DNA of 64,000 bases from Rutstroemia sp. NJR-2017a BVV2 (GCA_002946415.1 NJPS01000054.1:496001-560000); one strand, 5' to 3'. Positions 33,649-45,483 are shown, counted from the stretch's first letter. A program made the numbers and translations. Notes: generated by a model from the sequence alone, not told the origin.

Positions 33649-35537
33649 CTACAACTTACTCCTCAGCCCCACACCCCCTTTCTTCCCCAACATCTCCGCA
33701 TCTCTCTTTGCCCACTCTCTCATAACCTTCCTCATAATCTTTCCACTAGCCAGTTTCGGTACTTCGTCTATGAAAGCTACGCCACCAGTAAGGTACTTGT
33801 GTTTTGCGACTTTTGTCTTGATCCAGTTTTGTATGTCTTCTGGTCTGATGTTTTTGCCTTGCGACTGAGATGAGGCTTGGAGGACTACATAGGCGCGGGG
33901 GTATTCTTCGTCGTTTCTTTTTGGGGTACGCGGATCGTTAGTCACGTTGAGGTAAAGTTAATTAATGTAAGAGGATCGAGTGTTCACTTACAATGTGAGA
34001 CCAACGACTGCCGCATCGGCGATATCTTCGTGCGTTAATAGAACCGCTTCGAGTTCGGCGGGCGCGACTTGAAGTCCGTTTACTTTTATAAGTTCCTATT
34101 GTTCCAGTCAATTTCGCATTCAAATAATGCTTGTCCTTACCAATATTCAACTCCGAATTTACCTTCATTCTATCCACAATCCAAAACCAACCCCTCTCGT
34201 CCCTCACCGCCACATCACCTGTCTTTAGCCATCTATCCTTCGTGATCGCCTCTTTCGTCGCCTTCTCATTCTTCCAGTATCCCAAACAAACCTGAGGTCC
34301 TCTAATCCATAATTCTCCTCTCTCTCCTGCTCCCACCTCTTTTCCTTCCTCGTCAACTAGCATACCTTCCGTATTCGGATCCAATACTCCTACACTTCCA
34401 CTTTCATCATTCACCCCACGCGGTACGCCAAGCGCTCCGCACGTAAGTTCAGTCATCCCCCAACCTTGAGTAATCTCCACATTATATCTTCTCGAGACTT
34501 CATTCTGAAGGCTACTACTCAGTGGTGCTGCACCGCATCCAATGTGTCTTACGCTACTGATATCGTAGTCTTTTGTTTCAGGTCTCTTACTTAACATGAC
34601 GAGAATGGGAGGCGCGACGGGTAGATCCGTGATCTTGTGCTCTTGGATACACTGCAGGAAATCGGGGAAAACAAAAGTTTTCATGATATAGCACGGAGTG
34701 TTCAGTTTGCTGGCCATCAGTATTGTCGCGAGTTGGCCATATGCATGATACAGTGGGAGGAAGCCAATAAAACGTTCTGGAGGGTGGGAATCGCGCGTGT
34801 AGCCCGTGTTGTAGAATTTTATGAACATGGCCTGTTCGACGTTGGCAATGAGATTGCTGTGCGTGATGCAGACGCCCTTAGGAAGACCGGTGGTTCCAGA
34901 GGAGTAATTGATGGTAGCGATGGTTTTGAGAGATTCTTCCGGGGTGAGTTCAGGCCATCGATAACTGGCACTGGCCTCTATAGAGGGGAGAATAGCACGC
35001 CAGTCCTTGACGTCGGAAAGCGGAGGATTTTCGACGTCTGAAAACTGAAAGATATTGGCTTTCGGGAAGCCGATTTCTTTTGCTGCTGCGAGCGCCGTGG
35101 CGAGCATGCTAGGATGGGCCAGAATGACTTTTGCGCCAGTGTTTCTGATTTGGTGAACCATTTCTTCATATCACGAGTCATTATCAGCAATTTTGGACGC
35201 CGGGGTTCCAATTTGTCTCACCTGGGACAGTATACAACGGATTCGCACCGCTAAACGAATATCCCGCTCCAACGATGCCCAAATATGCGACAGGTACAAA
35301 TACATGATTAGGAGTGTATATCATCACAACATCACCTCTTTTCAGACCATGAGCATGCAACCCGAGCGCTAATCTTTTCACCCACTCCAGAAGCTGGGCT
35401 GCCGATAGGGAGATACTGGTATCTTTTGAGTCCATCCATATCGGACGAGTCGAGGGCGTATGATCCGGTGGGAATAAATAGGTCAAGATATTGCCCTTGG
35501 GCATGTCAATGGACGGGAATGGTGACGAAACTGGCAT
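33649..35537 (-). CDS. 4-coumarate-CoA ligase-like acyl-CoA synthetase, peroxisomal
   Basis: Exons 35537-35222, 35163-34163, 34095-33992 and 33916-33649 give 562 aa, the normal length for this family. The start is ATG 35537; an upstream GTG extension is ignored. Adenylate-forming motifs are all present: [10 protein letters not shown] (about residues 193-202), [30 protein letters not shown] and the C-terminal [13 protein letters not shown] and KLASGKIMR. The enzyme should activate a carboxylic acid to acyl-AMP and then acyl-CoA; a phenylpropanoid or fatty acid substrate is inference. The protein ends in SKL, a canonical PTS1, so it is probably imported into peroxisomes. Two acceptors end in AAG and the short 59-74-nt introns are only resolved by family continuity. 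The same-strand neighbour upstream is a FAD monooxygenase. Confidence 0.92.
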
Positions 35538-35949
35538 TTTGGCAATATTCACGTAAATTTACAAGAGACGAAAATGAAAACGAAAGTACATTTGAAGAGA
35601 AAAGTACTTGCGGTAATTCCGAGGTCCAATCTGTTTGTGGTGGTCTTGATGCGGGGTCGAGGTACACGCTATTTGTAGATCGTGGGGCAGTCTGGGGCAG
35701 CACACTAATCCCGGGTATCCCCGCTTGGCCTATATCCCGACTCTTCCGGCCCGTGGAGTGTGGGGTATTCCTTTCCTTTTACGGGGAAGGAGAGATCGAA
35801 TTTATATGATGAGTTTGATGTCTTGTCTAGTCTAATCTATCTATTTTTGGGAGATAATCTAATACTAATATACAAACCAGTTCTCCTTCTAATACCCAGT
35901 TCCACATCAGCACTCAAGCCAATCGTTATTTCCAACCCTCCAACTTCCA
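35538..35949. other. Intergenic, ligase promoter
   Basis: 412 bp between the monooxygenase stop and the ligase start, both minus strand. It serves as the ligase 5' flank. The spacing allows separate promoters, so this is not an operon. Confidence 0.5.
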
Positions 35950-37197
35950 TCACTGTCCCTCTTCATCGGGGTTAGACTGAAAGCTCTGGAGCCAATCCGC
36001 CGACACCTGAGCTCCGTTTTCTGCCCATAGCATGTTATTTATCTCAATAGCACCCTCCGCTTCTTTCTCCGCTCGCACCTGCATCTTCTCCTCGAACGCC
36101 CGAACCAGCGGATCAACCGCCGCTTGCCACGCCGCCGCATCCTCCGCTTCCCGCTCCCCCCCAAGTTTCTCCGCCAACTCCAACGAATCCAAAAGCGCCA
36201 TATTGACTCCTTCTCCAGCCGGCAGCGTCAAGTGAGCTGCATCCCCAACTAATGTTACACCCGTGCGATGTTCCCACGTATACCCGACAGGAAGTTCGTA
36301 CAGCGGAAGTATATCCGCGGGTTTGTCCGGGTTATCTTTAGTTTCCTCGTCGAATGTTATCGCAAGGAGTTCTTTCAGACGTTGGTCCCATTTACCAAAT
36401 ATCGCATCATCGTTGAGTAGGACTTCCTTCACCTCCGCCGCGCTTTTTCCCTCCATCCCAACGCTCTTGACCCAGTGCTCGTCCGTCGTGCTCACAACTG
36501 CGTAAACCCGGATCGAATCTTGCGGACCACGATGCGTCATGATTCCGTTTCCGTGACCAAGAGCCCATAGTGTACCGGTGCCGTTCAGTTCCAGAAGATG
36601 CGGATACTTGGTCGAAACATTCCGTACTGTCGCCTGCACGTACAACCGATTGCCATACCCAGGCTTAACATCAGATAATAACTTGCGGACACGCGACCAA
36701 GCTCCATCCGCACCCACCACAAAGTCATATGTCTGGACACCATTACTCCCCGCGTCGATCTGAATCTCCACCGCACCCGTACTCTCATTCCTGCGCTCTG
36801 TCACAGCCAGAATCTTATGATTCCATCTAACACTTTCCATATCCACTTTCTCCAAAAGTATCCTCGTAAGCGCATTCCTCGGGATTTCCGGCCTGTACGC
36901 AAAGTTCCCATCATCCTGATGCACCAGCTTCCCCTCAGGATCAAAGATCCGACAAGCCTGCGAACAGTCGCCTAGAGCGTTTTGGAAATCATTCCAGAGC
37001 CCGGCCTCGTGCATGACTTTGAGACCAGATTCTTCATGTAGGTCGAGCATTCCGGATGGTTTCTCTAACTCTTCGGGTGTGGGTTTTGGGCGGAGGTCGT
37101 ATATGGTAGATGGGATGTTCCTTTGTTTGAGAAGTAGGCTGAGGGCGAGACCGGAGGGGCCACCGCCGATGATGGCGATTCGGGGATGATAAGTCAT
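35950..37197 (-). CDS. FAD-dependent monooxygenase (TetX/PHBH class)
   Basis: A single exon of 415 aa. The Rossmann nucleotide-binding motif IAIIGGGPSGLALS lies at residues 7-20. The DG motif GADGAWSRVRKLL and the GD motif GDAAHLTLPAGEGVNMALLDS place it in the group A flavin monooxygenases, closest in style to TetX-like fungal enzymes. They use NAD(P)H and O2 to hydroxylate a substrate. There is no membrane segment or signal peptide. The substrate is unknown. The same-strand peroxisomal ligase next door may share the pathway, but that is only inference from position. Confidence 0.92.
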   Translation of the reverse strand: MTYHPRIAIIGGGPSGLALSLLLKQRNIPSTIYDLRPKPTPEELEKPSGMLDLHEESGLKVMHEAGLWNDFQNALGDCSQACRIFDPEGKLVHQDDGNFAYRPEIPRNALTRILLEKVDMESVRWNHKILAVTERRNESTGAVEIQIDAGSNGVQTYDFVVGADGAWSRVRKLLSDVKPGYGNRLYVQATVRNVSTKYPHLLELNGTGTLWALGHGNGIMTHRGPQDSIRVYAVVSTTDEHWVKSVGMEGKSAAEVKEVLLNDDAIFGKWDQRLKELLAITFDEETKDNPDKPADILPLYELPVGYTWEHRTGVTLVGDAAHLTLPAGEGVNMALLDSLELAEKLGGEREAEDAAAWQAAVDPLVRAFEEKMQVRAEKEAEGAIEINNMLWAENGAQVSADWLQSFQSNPDEEGQ

Positions 37198-39542
37198 TTC
37201 TGTTGTGGTTTGGGAGACTTTGAGAGAAGAAAGTTTGGTTGTGTCAATGTGGATGAATGAATGAGATGAGTGAGATGAAGAGGCGATATAATTTGTTCAA
37301 AAAGTGTAAAGAGTGAGAACCAACTACATTATATACCGCCAATCACCCTCTTAATCTCTCAAGACCGAGATCCAGAAGACATCAATTCCCCAACCGAATT
37401 CCCGTCATTCACACCCATCATGGCGTCCATTTTCCATCTTCTCGGTAACAAAAACTTCATTCGGGTTCTCGGGTTCTAGCCCCTGAAGCTTGAGCCCTGC
37501 ACGCTAACGTCGGGTATTTCTATTGTCCGTGAAGGTGAATCTGGAGTTCCAGCACCGCGAAAGTTGTTGCGAAAAGGAAGAATGTGCTTTTTGATGTGAT
37601 GATGAGACCATCGTTTCGTCCTTCATTGAGAAGGTTAAGAATTATGGAGATGCAAAACAACAAGGGTTTACCAGCCAGCTGCCGTGAATACGAATTCGGA
37701 CGGCAGGAACGAACAACGAATTGAGTATACGGCTTCTTTGGTGTTGTTTTTGCCGTAGGAATTGAACCCCGATCATGTTTCATGACACTGTATCACCTTT
37801 GATTCCTTGAGACTGAGCTCAGCCCTGCTCTTCTGCTCAGCGAGAACACTTTTAGACGAACTCCACGATCATTCTTCAGAATCTCAGTGGCGGATCACAT
37901 GCTTTTTCAATCACCAATTTGTGCTTAACGGAAGGTTGACCAAGACCGGTCGATGGTCATTCATTAAAGAAGGACAGTGATCCCCAGCTCAACTGTCTAC
38001 CTGGCAATGGACCAGAGACATGGATCTGAATGCTCCACTACTTCTTCGCTGTTACTTCCTCAGCAGTAAATCTAGTTCTAGTCTATCTTCATCAGGGCAA
38101 CCTACTCCTTTGATTGTGAAGCATCCTGATCACTTACCATCTCCCTCCTGTCATTCCACACGTCTCTGTGCCTGTCGATAACTTACCACCGAATGGAAAA
38201 AGGTAACATTGGCAACGCAACAACTGATATAGGTGCGATCCGCATCTTCATCTCTTAAAATTTGATGTGGAAGCTAATCCATAAAGCAGAATCCCCTACG
38301 ACAAGTTTCTTCTCATGGCTTGAGACACCGATCGCACAGGTTATCTGCCATGCCAAAACCCTCAGGAACGGGCACAAGAGCACTATTTAAATGTGCATCG
38401 GACAACACAATCTCTCCGATTTCCGAAGAAAACAGCTTGTACAACCGGCTCATTAAGTTACACACATCCGCCGTCTTTTCAACACTGTAGCACAAACACA
38501 AACACAACTCATTAAAATCCGAGCTCCAAATGCCAATGCATCTATCCACCCACAGATAACCCAAAAACCTCACCTCACTCATCCACATACGAACCCAGCT
38601 AAGAAGGGCATATCCATCCGGCATAGACATGCAACAAAAACGCCATGAACATCGATCGATCGTACTTAAGATGAGGCTGCACTATGGGCGTTGATGTGCG
38701 ATAGAACCGCATGTGTACAAAAAGCGTGAAGTACAAGGCGTACCCGGCTGTAGATGTTATGTAACGTCGTACATGAAGAATGTGGGAGGCGGATGCGAAT
38801 ACCTGGTTAGAGATGTTTGGGATCTGTGTTGTGATGGGATGGATGGTACGATGGAGGATGTGGACTTGGGGCGAGTTTTGTGTTGTGAGAAGGGGATGAA
38901 TGGTTTGTGAGGAAATGTACGAAAGGGATAGGGCGGTAGGGCTTGGGATATATATAGCAAGGAGAACCAAAAAGACATATATAGTACCTCAGAAACTTCC
39001 AGATCTTCATTTGATAATAGTAGAAAATGCGAGACGGCTATATTAGTACTTGACTATAGTATCTTAGCCCTCACTGGAGGAGTGTTTATATGGATAGAAG
39101 AAGCCCCAGTCTACATGACATCAATTCATTTCGTCGCGCGGGATATTATACTATATCAAGAACTCGCTCGAGCCATCAGCAGCGCTACCTTGGTAGAAAT
39201 ATTTTCAGCACAGCAAACAAATTATCATTAACTCAAAATTCCATTCCAATTTTCACTAGACAACATAACCGCCGCACTTCCACCCGCGCCCAAATTTTAT
39301 ACATCCCGCCCATACTGCAACATACAACCCAAGCAAAGGACAGGTATATCCATCTTTCGATCTTCCAAGACAGCAAGTACCATAGTGGACTTAAATCACA
39401 AGACCATGCATACCCTCTACATCACAGAAGCCAAAACAGTCAATCTCGTCATGCCGTTCACGCCAGGTGAGAATCCGCTGTTCCGCAACCCAACCCTTTG
39501 CTTCAGATAATTTATCGACCTCCCCTTCGATGGTGGGCGATC
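37198..39542. other. Long gene-poor stretch
   Basis: About 2.3 kb without a firm gene. The left end is the monooxygenase promoter. A minus-strand 105-codon frame at 38313-38630 has a coding-like second half after a TGTGCTACAG that resembles an acceptor (see separate entry). The rest holds only chance frames. Confidence 0.4.
38313..38630 (-). CDS. Doubtful 105-codon ORF or terminal exon
   Basis: The ATG 38630 frame is open for 105 codons. Its last 55 codons (SVEKTADVCNLMSRLYKLFS to DNLCDRCLKP) look more protein-like than the first half. They begin at a pyrimidine-rich tract ending CTACAG, so they may be the last exon of a gene whose first exon I could not place. No family is recognised. Confidence 0.25.
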   Translation of the reverse strand: MSMPDGYALLSWVRMWMSEVRFLGYLWVDRCIGIWSSDFNELCLCLCYSVEKTADVCNLMSRLYKLFSSEIGEIVLSDAHLNSALVPVPEGFGMADNLCDRCLKP

Positions 39543-40769
39543 TCATAAGCTGTCCTTAAGGATCTGGTTGACGTTCATGGCGAGACTGAGGTGGTTGCTT
39601 GCGAGAGCTCTCTCCTGTTATGCTGTTAGCGCCGTCCATACCCCTGAATTCATAGACCTCAAATCATGCAAGATCAATTGGAAAACTGGAAAACACTCAC
39701 ATAATAAACCAAATGCTCCCCATTATACACCGCACTCTGCCCTACAATCTCCAGCTCCACAAAACCCGTCGTGGTGTTCATACTCGCCAACACAAGCGAT
39801 TGATCCATAATGCCCGTCATCGGAAGCGTATTGTTTCCCGGCACGAGCGTCATGTCGTTGATGGTTGTGTTCCCCACTGTGCCCGCTTGTGCAGTCGATA
39901 GTGACATCGTTACGTTACCCATTACGATCGTCATGTTCGAGGGGTTTGGTATGTATGCGAAGCCGCTGAGATTGGGCTTGCCGGCTTTGGCTGCAAAGTC
40001 GATTTTAACACCTGTTACGTTGAAGCCGGCGAGGCCGTTGAGGCCTGGGATTGGTTAGTATGGAAGCGTGATATGTATAAAGGAAGGTAAAGGGGAAAAT
40101 ACCTTTGTATGTGCTAGTTTGGTTGTAGTGAACGGTGGTATCTGGTAGCGAGCCCAAGTGCAATCGAGTTTTTCCAACTAATGCAGTGGTGACATATTCT
40201 GAGCTCAGAACAGCGGTGGTGTATGCAGACAGTTGATCCAAGCTCAGGATTGTAACGTTTTGCTGGTCGACGCTGACGGCGCCTTGTGGGTGGTGGGCGT
40301 GGATTCGGGGCATGGTAATCATGACCATCGGCTCGGCCCCATATGTTCCATTGGTGACGAGATATGATGATGCATTGAAAGGGTCGAGGGTAGGCGTATA
40401 CATGCTTGGGCTGTGCAGTATACCTTTCTGTGATATGACTACGGAGTTTGCTGTAGGATCGGTGAACTTGAGCTCGTTGATTTCAAGTGAGGCGTCGTTG
40501 ACTCCATCTTGTGCGATCTTGGGCATCGCTACATAGACACTATGATTGTCAACGAGGGAGTTCATCGGTGATTCATGAAGGAATACTTACAGGCATAGTG
40601 CAATGATCAGGAATACTATGCAGAAAATGATGAGGTGAAGCCACCAGAAGCGAGCACAATGTCTCTTCACTTTACCACCAAACGTTCTCGGCTTCGGACT
40701 GTCTGTGGTTCCGTATTCTACCTCCTCCGGCTCGACCTTTTTGTCGGAATCATCTTGGAATCCGGCCAT
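39543..40769 (-). CDS. DUF3712 single-pass membrane glycoprotein
   Basis: Exons 40769-40591, 40539-40103, 40044-39701 and 39614-39543 give 343 aa. The short cytosolic N terminus (MAGFQDDSDKKVEPEEVEYG) leads into a basic stretch and one transmembrane helix (about residues 42-62, WWLHLIIFCIVFLIIALCL). The large lumenal or extracellular part begins VAMPKIAQDGVNDASLEI, the hallmark start of DUF3712 (PF12505). It has many N-x-S/T glycosylation sites, for example NASS, NVTI, NQTS and NTTI. The last exon adds ERALASNHLSLAMNVNQILK. The family is common in ascomycetes and seems to be vacuolar or plasma-membrane; function is unknown. All four exons join in frame with consensus donors except GTATTT in intron 2. 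Confidence 0.88.
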
Positions 40770-43207
40770 GTTGTATGTTCTGAAATTTTGAAAGTATGTG
40801 TATGTGCTTGATCGACCCCAGTAAAATCCCTATCCAGCTTCTTGGCAGGTAGGTAGGTATATTAAGCAATAAAGCTCGATGCACTGCTCATATATGACCA
40901 GAGTTTCTCCGCATACGAATTTCGTCAGGTGACGTCTGAGGAATGTAGACAAAGAAACCGTGATGTTTGACCAACGATGACGAGGGTTCAACAAAAATTC
41001 GAACAAAGAAAAACCAGAGAAAAAGTCGTGAACTTCGCCGACTTCTATATCCAGAAATCTCGAGCTAAAAAGACCAAGCTGTGGGGAAAGGTTAGTTCAA
41101 TAAGGAAGGACAGAGCGTGGAGAATGCGAGTGGAGTATCTGGAGAAGAAAGGATATGTAAGAGGAGGTGGTGGTCTGGGGTCAGGGGGTCACAAGTCGAA
41201 ATCTTGGATCTTCTGTAGCAAATCCCCATACGGAAGCATCTCCGATTTAAAGATTAGAGAAATAAGGTCTCAACTTTCAAGCATGTGAGAAATCGGAAAT
41301 GAATGGACTGTCATCCGGAGGGTTTCTGGTACTTTGTACGGTGCGAGTAGGATTGTCGCTACAGTAGGCTATGAGTGATGTGGCGGGGGTTATTGGCTCT
41401 GCCCTACCTCACCCACCCACAACTTGTGGACTTCCTCCACTGCCGAAGGATTAACGATGCGCAACAATGCTTTCATCTGAGTAGCTGTGCTAACATCTAG
41501 CTTCCGGCGCGATTGAGAAAGCTTGCGTTGAAGCAAGCCATGCGATTTGCTGTTCACGTCGCACCATCGAGCTGCTTGTCGCACAGCGTTCTGCACCCAA
41601 TTTGCCTGTAGATGAGTCGCATTTCCTGGGCCCAGGAATGGAGGGAATCAGATGTCAGATGGCGAAGATGTTGGTAAAAAATTTCAACCTCGGTGGTCTG
41701 GGAGACGGAAATAGTGATGGATTTGGCTAGGTTTGCGTGGTGTCCCAGCTGTGCTACCTGCAACTCCTCAGTGTAACCCCGGACTCGACCTTGCATTGGT
41801 AGAGATCGACCCGTTAACTTAAAGTTACTAGGCACTTTTCAGGTCGTAATGTGACCCTTCGACCAATTGTTGTCGGATTATGCTTCTTCTTTGCATTTTC
41901 TTACTTGAAAATACCGAGACTGAATTATTGGCTCGTACTCTGCTTCGGCCAATCCGGCTCCAGATCGCCTCCCCCTTTTGAGTAAGGTGTATAGCTTAAA
42001 CTTAATCCAAGTGGTGTTGGCCCAATCATCAGTATGCTTATTTCATTGAAGACATTGCCTCTTCACTGCCTCGAAGTCCAGCTCACGAGACACTTGCTGA
42101 CAATAGTTGGGTTTGGCCGACTTCAAGCGGTGAAAAAGGGCTGTTACCATGGGAGACTAGTGAATCACCGTCGACGAAGATTGTATCAGACACATCAGCA
42201 TCATTCGTTGTCGCACAGTGATGCAATACATATAAACAGCTATGTAGTCCGGCTGTCGCGAGTCCATCAAGCATATCCCCCGATTTTATCGCAAAGCTTC
42301 CCCTCAAAGCAACAATGTCACATGTGCCGAAAAAGCCTGCAGAAACCGAGGCCGAATCCCACACCATGCCGTCTATCAATACCAACATCGGCGATAGTTC
42401 AATCAGCACAACGACAAGATAAGAAAGAGCCCGGCAGCGTGGTCCGCAAATTGTCTACTTGATACGATAGGATGGAAATTCTAGTGAATAATGACGTTCT
42501 CCAACTGCTTCAGCCCCGAAAGCGTGTGCTTCTGCATGATACATATAAGGCTTTGCCTAAATGAATAATACAGTCGAGATGGTGGTGTGTGAATCCTTGG
42601 GATTTAATAGATTTGGACAACGAATGCATGAAGGTGCATGGCGGGGTAGGTTGTGTACATGGAAGAGTACGTACCTGGTGCTTACGATCTGGATGTGCAC
42701 GCGCAAGTGAGATATGGATACGAGAATTCCTGGGCGTAATGGCCACCAACAGATAGTGAGATAGTATTTTTTCCCGTTCCTGGAAGTTCGTCGCCAGGTC
42801 CAGACATATTGTACTCTTGGATATAAGCACCAGTTACGCCCCAACTTGGCATCACAAATCCAAGAACACGCGAATCGATTTTCGAGAGACTGGTACATTG
42901 GCGGCTTTGCTTTAAAATCGTCGTTTATTGAATCAGGGAGTGGAAGCAAAAGCAAACGCTTGTATGAAGCACAATGTGAGTGCGAAGGGGTGCTGCTCAG
43001 TATTTGAACAAAAGCTTCACAGAATCAAACTCCAGACAGAAGTGCTAGCAATCATCGAGTGATAGTTCTGTTTCAGGAAGAGAATTAGGAACATATTGGC
43101 TACGCTTTGTTATCGATTTCAAAGCCTCACTAGTTGCTCTAAGAAAATACATCGCAAGCTTGGAATCATTGCCTTTGCTGTGGTATTCAGGTTGTATTCT
43201 ATAAGTA
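40770..43207. other. Gene-poor stretch with possible fragments
   Basis: About 2.4 kb. A plus-strand 103-codon frame (40977-41288, Lys-rich) and minus-strand frames at 41390-41835 and 42510-42955 have some coding flavour but no family match. They may be relics or short exons. Confidence 0.4.
41390..41835 (-). pseudogene. Possible gene fragment
   Basis: Two overlapping minus-strand frames read as plausible protein: VAQLGHHANLAKSITISVSQ, then, in another frame after CATCTACAG, ANWVQNAVRQAARWCDVN and onward to VHKLWVGEVGQSQ. A phase-0 intron from GAG|GTTGAA to CTACAG would join them, but the donor is weak. There is no start or family. It could be a decayed gene or part of a short unknown one. 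Confidence 0.25.
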
Positions 43208-44125
43208 TCAAGATGGTCCCGAGTTACCTTGACTTCGGCTCGACTGCTCTTGACGAGCAGCCTTCTGCTTAGCATATTTTATGAGCAGCGGCCTCTCAGC
43301 ATCACGCTCAGCATCACTTCCCGGCTCGTTCTTCAAAACTGCCCTCTCTTTCCGCTCCTTCCGTTGTTCCTCTACCCATTCTTTGTGCTTTCTATCTCTC
43401 TCGTTATCCCTCTTTACCTCCTCCTTACTTCTATCTTTCCCCCCCAGAGTCTTCGCCTCTTTGTACAACGACTTAATCTTCTCATCCCCCAACTTCTCGC
43501 TCCACCGGTCAATCGATGAATCCAATTCCCGTCCCTCTGCTGCCAAATTATTCAACCCCACGTGCTTGTATTCTTGCTCTGCTAGCCTATCCGGCAAGAG
43601 TTTATTAATCGCCGCCTTCTCCCTATTCAGTGCCGCTATTTCATGATCAATCTTCTTGATTTGCTTAAGCTGCTCTTTATACGCGTCCGCGCCTGCGTTG
43701 AAATGCGACAATTTGATAGCTATTTGTTGATCGATACGATAGCGCTCTACCATTACTGCGCGACACTCGTTCTCCATGGTCTTTTGCTCACTGCTCTTGT
43801 TGCTTGTCGTGCTGATGCTTGTAGACACTCGGGAAAATATGCCCGGACGCCTCTTCTTGCCATTCTCACTTTTTTCGCTAGTCTTTTCTCTCTCGCCGTT
43901 CCTGTCTTTCTTTCCCTGACTACCACTGTTAGTACTAGAAGCACTTGAATTCGTCGAGCTTTTCGCGGTTACTTCCACCTCTGGATCTTTTCCACGCTTT
44001 GTTGGCTTGACATTTGCATCTGCATTGGCCCGTGGATTGCGACCATTAGATTGAGGACGATGTGTATCTTGTGAATGTGTTGTCTGTGCAGGAGCTCGCG
44101 AACGACGCGCCCCATTGGAGTCCAT
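43208..44125 (-). CDS. Coiled-coil hypothetical protein
   Basis: One exon, 305 aa. Residues 1-110 are Ser/Asn/Lys-rich and probably disordered (SSTNSSASSTNSGSQGKK). A predicted coiled coil spans about 115-215 (ENECRAVMVERYRIDQQIAI, then KKIDHEIAALNREKAAINKL). A strongly charged Lys/Arg/Glu tail follows. It is cytosolic or nuclear by composition. No family is assigned. A TTC/TCT-rich tract lies directly upstream of the start. Confidence 0.6.
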   Translation of the reverse strand: MDSNGARRSRAPAQTTHSQDTHRPQSNGRNPRANADANVKPTKRGKDPEVEVTAKSSTNSSASSTNSGSQGKKDRNGEREKTSEKSENGKKRRPGIFSRVSTSISTTSNKSSEQKTMENECRAVMVERYRIDQQIAIKLSHFNAGADAYKEQLKQIKKIDHEIAALNREKAAINKLLPDRLAEQEYKHVGLNNLAAEGRELDSSIDRWSEKLGDEKIKSLYKEAKTLGGKDRSKEEVKRDNERDRKHKEWVEEQRKERKERAVLKNEPGSDAERDAERPLLIKYAKQKAARQEQSSRSQGNSGPS

Positions 44126-44461
44126 TTTTTCTTCTTCTTCTTCTTTCTTCCTTTAGTTTCCTTTTCTCAATCCCACTCTAGTTCGAGCGAAAAAGACGAT
44201 ATTCAATTATAAGATCGCAATAAGTTAAGATAATTATAGATATCCAAACAAGGTATTGAGATGTTTAAGAAATAGTATGGAGATTCTACATCTTCAAGCC
44301 AAGAAACACGAGCTTTTTATACAGCGGAGACGACTTCACCTCGTTAGTGCGCAACGTAAACGCTCGTCTAAGGGCGTATGGAGCGCTTAATCTGTTTCCT
44401 AAATGGATATATCGCGGCCCTTCTGACGCGGTGGGCTGCGAGAATGGGTCGCCTTGACGAT
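44126..44461. other. Intergenic, TTC-rich leader
   Basis: The 5' flank of the coiled-coil gene begins with a TTC/TCT pyrimidine tract (44126-44150 on the plus strand). Nothing else is seen. Confidence 0.45.
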
Positions 44462-45483
44462 TTATAGATAAGGACGTGGGGGTAAAGGCGCGGCGGTAAA
44501 GGTTTCGTCGGGTATTTGGAAAACTTCGAAAGGCGCTTGTAGTCTATTTGTGACTAGGTAAATGGAAGTTCGATGTTTGGTCATCGCTGTGTGCTGTGGC
44601 ATGGTGATGGTGTCTTGAGAGGTGACTTGTTGGTTGGTTGATGGAGAGTAGCAGCGACGAATGTATGCTGCCCAAGTATGAATGGGTGTAGGGTTCTGTC
44701 TTGCAAAAGACGCACTCTCTTTAGCAGCCCGATCCAAGCTTCCGGATCTTCGATCCTTTCCGGGACCTTCAAAAACCCATCATGCAAAATCGAATTTGTT
44801 GGAGCTTTTCATGTGGTTGATATTCAGGCCCGTATAATTCTCGTAAACGGGCGCTGAATTTCGAGGCCCATCGCGTCTATAAGGATCTGACTGTACAAAC
44901 GCACCCGGAAGTCGTTCCGGGGCAACAAAATTTCGTAAATCATCGAGTGCTGGGATATGGAGGATACGATTTGGGTTGGGCTTCGCTGTGTGTTTCAGAA
45001 GAATTTCCTATTCTGACTGGTAGATTCGATGGTCTGCTGATATCAATACCAACATGTGTTGGTGACCTGATATGGGCGGCCGCTGTGTTGCGGACCTAAT
45101 CTGACATGGTGGAGTTGGTACGAATTTGCCTTCATGTAACATCAACACATCTGACAAATAGAAGTCAGTATTTTCGTTGCAGGATCAACCCCGGGAGTAT
45201 GTGTATGCTTACTATGGAGTGTAACTTGTGTTATGCTTAATAAAGATAAGGCTCAGGATGAGCGTTAGAGAATGACGAGGTAAGATAGCCGCGAGCGACC
45301 ACTTAGTCAAAATAAACTGAAATCACAAATAACATATAGACGAGTGACCTATCTTTGAATCTGTGTAGGAAATAGACCACTCATTCTATTGAGCATTATA
45401 CTCACCCGCACCAAATGTCGTGCTTCTTCATTTTCTAGAACGCTGCATTGAATGGACATATGAGGTGATCTCGTAGCATCCAT
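44462..45483 (-). pseudogene. Cryptic multi-exon gene or decayed gene
   Basis: Strong coding character without an intact long ORF. A likely exon (45483-45406) reads MDATRSPHMSIQCSVLENEE and ends LVR at a GTGAGT donor. Its frame stays open upstream (about 45540), so more coding sequence may precede it. Later, after a TACTGAC branch and TTTGTCAG acceptor at 45152, the frame reads VLMLHEGKFVPTPPCQIRS, then LVLISADHRIYQSE, a TAG at 45008-45010, then EILLKHTAKPNPNRILHIPA and ALDDLRNFVAPERLPGAFVQ. An in-frame TGA sits at 44780-44782, beyond which the frame continues to FEVFQIPDETFTAAPLPPRP. Both stops are one transition from CAG and TGG. A competing frame (FLKVPERIEDPEAWIGLLKR) could be reached through a GTGCGT...AAAAG intron. 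I cannot tell a complex gene from a pseudogene, and recognise no family. Confidence 0.45.

Noticed and set aside
37740..37780. B-box-like GGTTCAATTCC on the minus strand
   Set aside because: No T-stem, A-box or acceptor stem complement is found at the right distance.
43045..43207. Extra C-terminal exon for the 305-aa coiled-coil gene (ALKSITKRSQYVPNSLPETE frame)
   Set aside because: No donor in the final part of the gene has the phase needed to join this frame; it is treated as 3' flank.
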